Made by a program: the position numbers and the translations under genes. From Polluticoccus soli (GTDB lineage: Bacteria; Bacteroidota; Bacteroidia; Chitinophagales; Chitinophagaceae), in assembly GCF_029269745.1 (NCBI RefSeq), contig NZ_JARJHT010000001.1, forward strand, positions 868,001-932,000: a stretch of DNA of 64,000 nt, read 5' to 3'. Of this stretch, positions 62,430 to 64,000 are shown piece after piece. Position 1 is the stretch's first letter, and the number at the start of each line of letters is the position of its first letter. The notes below the pieces were generated by a model. That model searched no databases and had not been told where the DNA came from. It saw only the letters and a list, made by a program, of their open reading frames with translations.

Positions 62430-63674
62430 ATGCCTAAAATCAATTTCAAAGGCATGTTATCGTTCAAAATCATTCTGGACAAACGGTATCAAAAACCAGA
62501 CGGAACGTCTCCCCTGAAACTAAGAGTCTATCAGGGTAGCAATTACAAAGAAAAGACCTTGGCTATGTTCATTAACCCAGAATATTGGGATGAGCAGCAG
62601 CAGCAGGTAAGGAAGAAGCACAAACTGGCAGTTAATTACAACAGCAACCTGACCGACCTAAAATCACGAGTTCAGAAGGCCATACTTACCTCTGTTGATT
62701 TACCCTGGGTCGTTACTCCATCGGATATTATCCGTACTACTGGAAATTCGCTCGATAACTCCCGTCCAACAGTCCCTACTTATGCAGATAGCTTCATTAC
62801 GAAGCTTACTATGGCAGGCAGGGTTGGAAATGCGAGGGCATACAGATGTGCGATTAATCAGCTAACCATATTTATGGAACATAAGCAGTACTATTTTGAA
62901 CAGCTAACTTATAAAGTGCTGGAAGACTTCAAAACATCCCTCCTCAGCAAAGGCATCAAACCGAACTCTGTCGCTTCTTATTTAAGAGAGATCAGGGCTC
63001 TTTTCAATCATGCAATCAATGAGGATGTTACCGAGCTGAAGCACTACCCGTTTCATAAGGTTAAAATCAAAGGCGAGAAGACTGTCAACAGGCTGCTTAC
63101 CCCTGAACAATTCGCTGCTATGGCGTCATATCGGTTGGTAGTGGGTACTCCTTCCTGGCACTGGAGGAACATGTTCTTACTCTCGTTCTGCCTTGTTGGA
63201 ATAAACTTCGCAGACATGCTCACATTGAGCGAGGATAACATTCAGGCTGGTAGAATCGTTTATAAACGTCGAAAAACAGGGAAGCTGTATTCGATATACC
63301 TGCATCCTGAAGCTGAACGAATCCTGTCGCTCTATCGGGGCAAACAAACAGCGACTGGTTTGCTGTTGCCAGTCATTAAGAACCCTTCCGATCCCGTGCT
63401 ACTGAAGAAGGAAACATTGCAGGCGTGTAAAACATGTAGTTCGCATATGAAGAAGCTGGCAGGGAAGTGTAATATCAACATACCTGTAAGCACCTACTAC
63501 GCTCGGTACACATGGGCCAACATAGCGAAGGGGCTTGGCTACAGTAAAGACATAATCGCGGAAGCGTTGGGACACGAGTACGGTAACAGAGTAACAGGTA
63601 TCTATCTCGAGAGCTACAGTAACGAAGAAATTGATGAAGCCAATCGAAACGTGATATCTACTGTGCTGAAATAG
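62430..63674 (+). CDS. Tyrosine recombinase / integrase
   Basis: A 414-residue protein with an Arm-binding N-terminus (KGMLSFKIILDKRYQKPDGT), a SAM-like core-binding domain (residues 115-215) and a catalytic domain. The beta-hairpin Lys is in VYKRRKTGKLYSIYL, Arg II in YYARYTWANIAKGLG, the His in IAEALGHEYGN and the Tyr in VTGIYLESY. At the Arg I position the sequence is FCLVGINFADMLTL, with no Arg; the CTnDOT integrase is known to lack it too. Arrangement and length match integrases of Bacteroidota elements. It starts 140 nt after the tRNA. Confidence 0.92.
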   Translation: MPKINFKGMLSFKIILDKRYQKPDGTSPLKLRVYQGSNYKEKTLAMFINPEYWDEQQQQVRKKHKLAVNYNSNLTDLKSRVQKAILTSVDLPWVVTPSDIIRTTGNSLDNSRPTVPTYADSFITKLTMAGRVGNARAYRCAINQLTIFMEHKQYYFEQLTYKVLEDFKTSLLSKGIKPNSVASYLREIRALFNHAINEDVTELKHYPFHKVKIKGEKTVNRLLTPEQFAAMASYRLVVGTPSWHWRNMFLLSFCLVGINFADMLTLSEDNIQAGRIVYKRRKTGKLYSIYLHPEAERILSLYRGKQTATGLLLPVIKNPSDPVLLKKETLQACKTCSSHMKKLAGKCNINIPVSTYYARYTWANIAKGLGYSKDIIAEALGHEYGNRVTGIYLESYSNEEIDEANRNVISTVLK

Positions 63675-63755
63675 CACCGTCGCAAGACATTATGGAGACA
63701 GAAAGTAGCTCAGGTAAGGATATTCCAGACCTGAGCTACATATTCATACTTCATT

Positions 63756-64000
63756 TTAAGAACCTGGTGATTCAACAGGCTTCGGCATACTCCATTCCTT
63801 TTCACTGAAGGTGCCAGCTACGCCAACGTAGGTCTGAAGCTCCTCTTCCAGTATCTTCCGAACCAAGTCTTTATTCGCTTTTGTAGTTACCAGACAATCA
63901 TGGATGGTCGCGATGAAAACCTCGGGATGTTCATCCTGGATGCGCTTGCATACCCTTCCTATGATTAGTACGCTTTCCATGCGCTGCAATATCATTGACA
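63756..64000 (-). CDS. Partial gene, possible polymerase-like palm motif
   Basis: The frame is open at the right edge, so only the last 80 or so codons are visible (MILQRMESVLIIGRVCKRIQD onward). It contains VFIATIHDCLVTTKANKDLV followed by RKILEEELQTYVG. An 'IHD' turn after a hydrophobic strand, preceded and followed by helices, resembles motif C of family A DNA polymerases and T7-like RNA polymerases. This is a weak likeness only. It converges on the integrase gene and is likely cargo of the element. Confidence 0.35.
   Translation of the reverse strand, partial: SMILQRMESVLIIGRVCKRIQDEHPEVFIATIHDCLVTTKANKDLVRKILEEELQTYVGVAGTFSEKEWSMPKPVESPGS

Larger units (their letters stand above)
62216..64000 (+). 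mobile_element. Left end of a probable tRNA-integrated element
   Basis: A tyrosine recombinase reads away from the tRNA, 140 nt after its 3' end, and an unrelated partial gene follows. Elements of this class insert into tRNA 3' ends and leave a direct repeat of that end. The distal repeat is outside the window. Confidence 0.5.

Overview
The window is chromosomal DNA from a member of the Bacteroidota, most likely a Chitinophagaceae-like gliding or surface-active bacterium. The grounds are type IX secretion genes (porU, porV, gldJ), secreted proteins with type A C-terminal sorting domains, -7 promoter elements of the form TAnnTTTG, the near absence of Shine-Dalgarno sequences, a three-subunit transhydrogenase, the large form of IspG and RpoN. 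The species cannot be named from the sequence alone.

Layout. 1-4.2 kb: the end of an MscS channel, then a small secreted pilin-like protein and a large NEW3/beta-barrel/SdrD-like outer membrane protein that together look like a two-gene surface export module; three GTTAA boxes at exact 22-bp spacing lie upstream. 4.3-8.5 kb (minus): tRNA-Thr, Tyr, Gly, Thr, tuf, a PLP enzyme, tRNA-Trp, secE and nusG, an ancient translation/transcription cluster that stops after nusG without rplK. 8.6-14 kb: an EGF-like lipoprotein and two tandem large T9SS cargo proteins with Ig-like repeats. 14-17 kb: pntB, pntAB, pntAA. 17-27.3 kb: uup, porV, porU, gldJ, murF. 27.3-30.1 kb: zapA, lspA, etfA, etfB. 30.1-33.5 kb: a 0.9-kb gap and two unrecognised secreted proteins. 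33.5-36.6 kb: a minus-strand cassette of alpha/beta hydrolase, phosphoribosyltransferase, erythromycin-esterase-like protein and cupin. 36.9-46.6 kb: zinc-ribbon protein, Nif3, folD, queE, uppP, TerB-like, ald, rpoN, DUF3109, CBS protein, hydrolase. 46.8-53.8 kb: ispG, an O-antigen ligase-like protein, a Wzz-like protein, prfA and a GT-C-like membrane protein. 53.8-58.9 kb: the rimP-nusA-infB operon with a terminator-like hairpin in its leader. 59-61.5 kb: DUF4834, a small T9SS cargo protein and a GVYG-repeat protein. 61.5-64 kb: a HAD phosphatase, a tRNA with CAT anticodon, and directly after it a tyrosine recombinase, which marks the left end of a probable integrated element running out of the window.

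Functionally, most of the window is core: translation, envelope synthesis (murF, uppP, lspA), redox (pnt, etf) and protein secretion. PorU, PorV and GldJ serve the same T9SS pathway that would export the sorting-domain proteins at 9.4-14 kb and 59.4 kb. The least explained parts are the 0.7-4.2 kb export pair, the 31-36.6 kb region, the rimP leader hairpin and the element at the right edge. All assignments come from reading motifs and gene order by eye; no database search was run.
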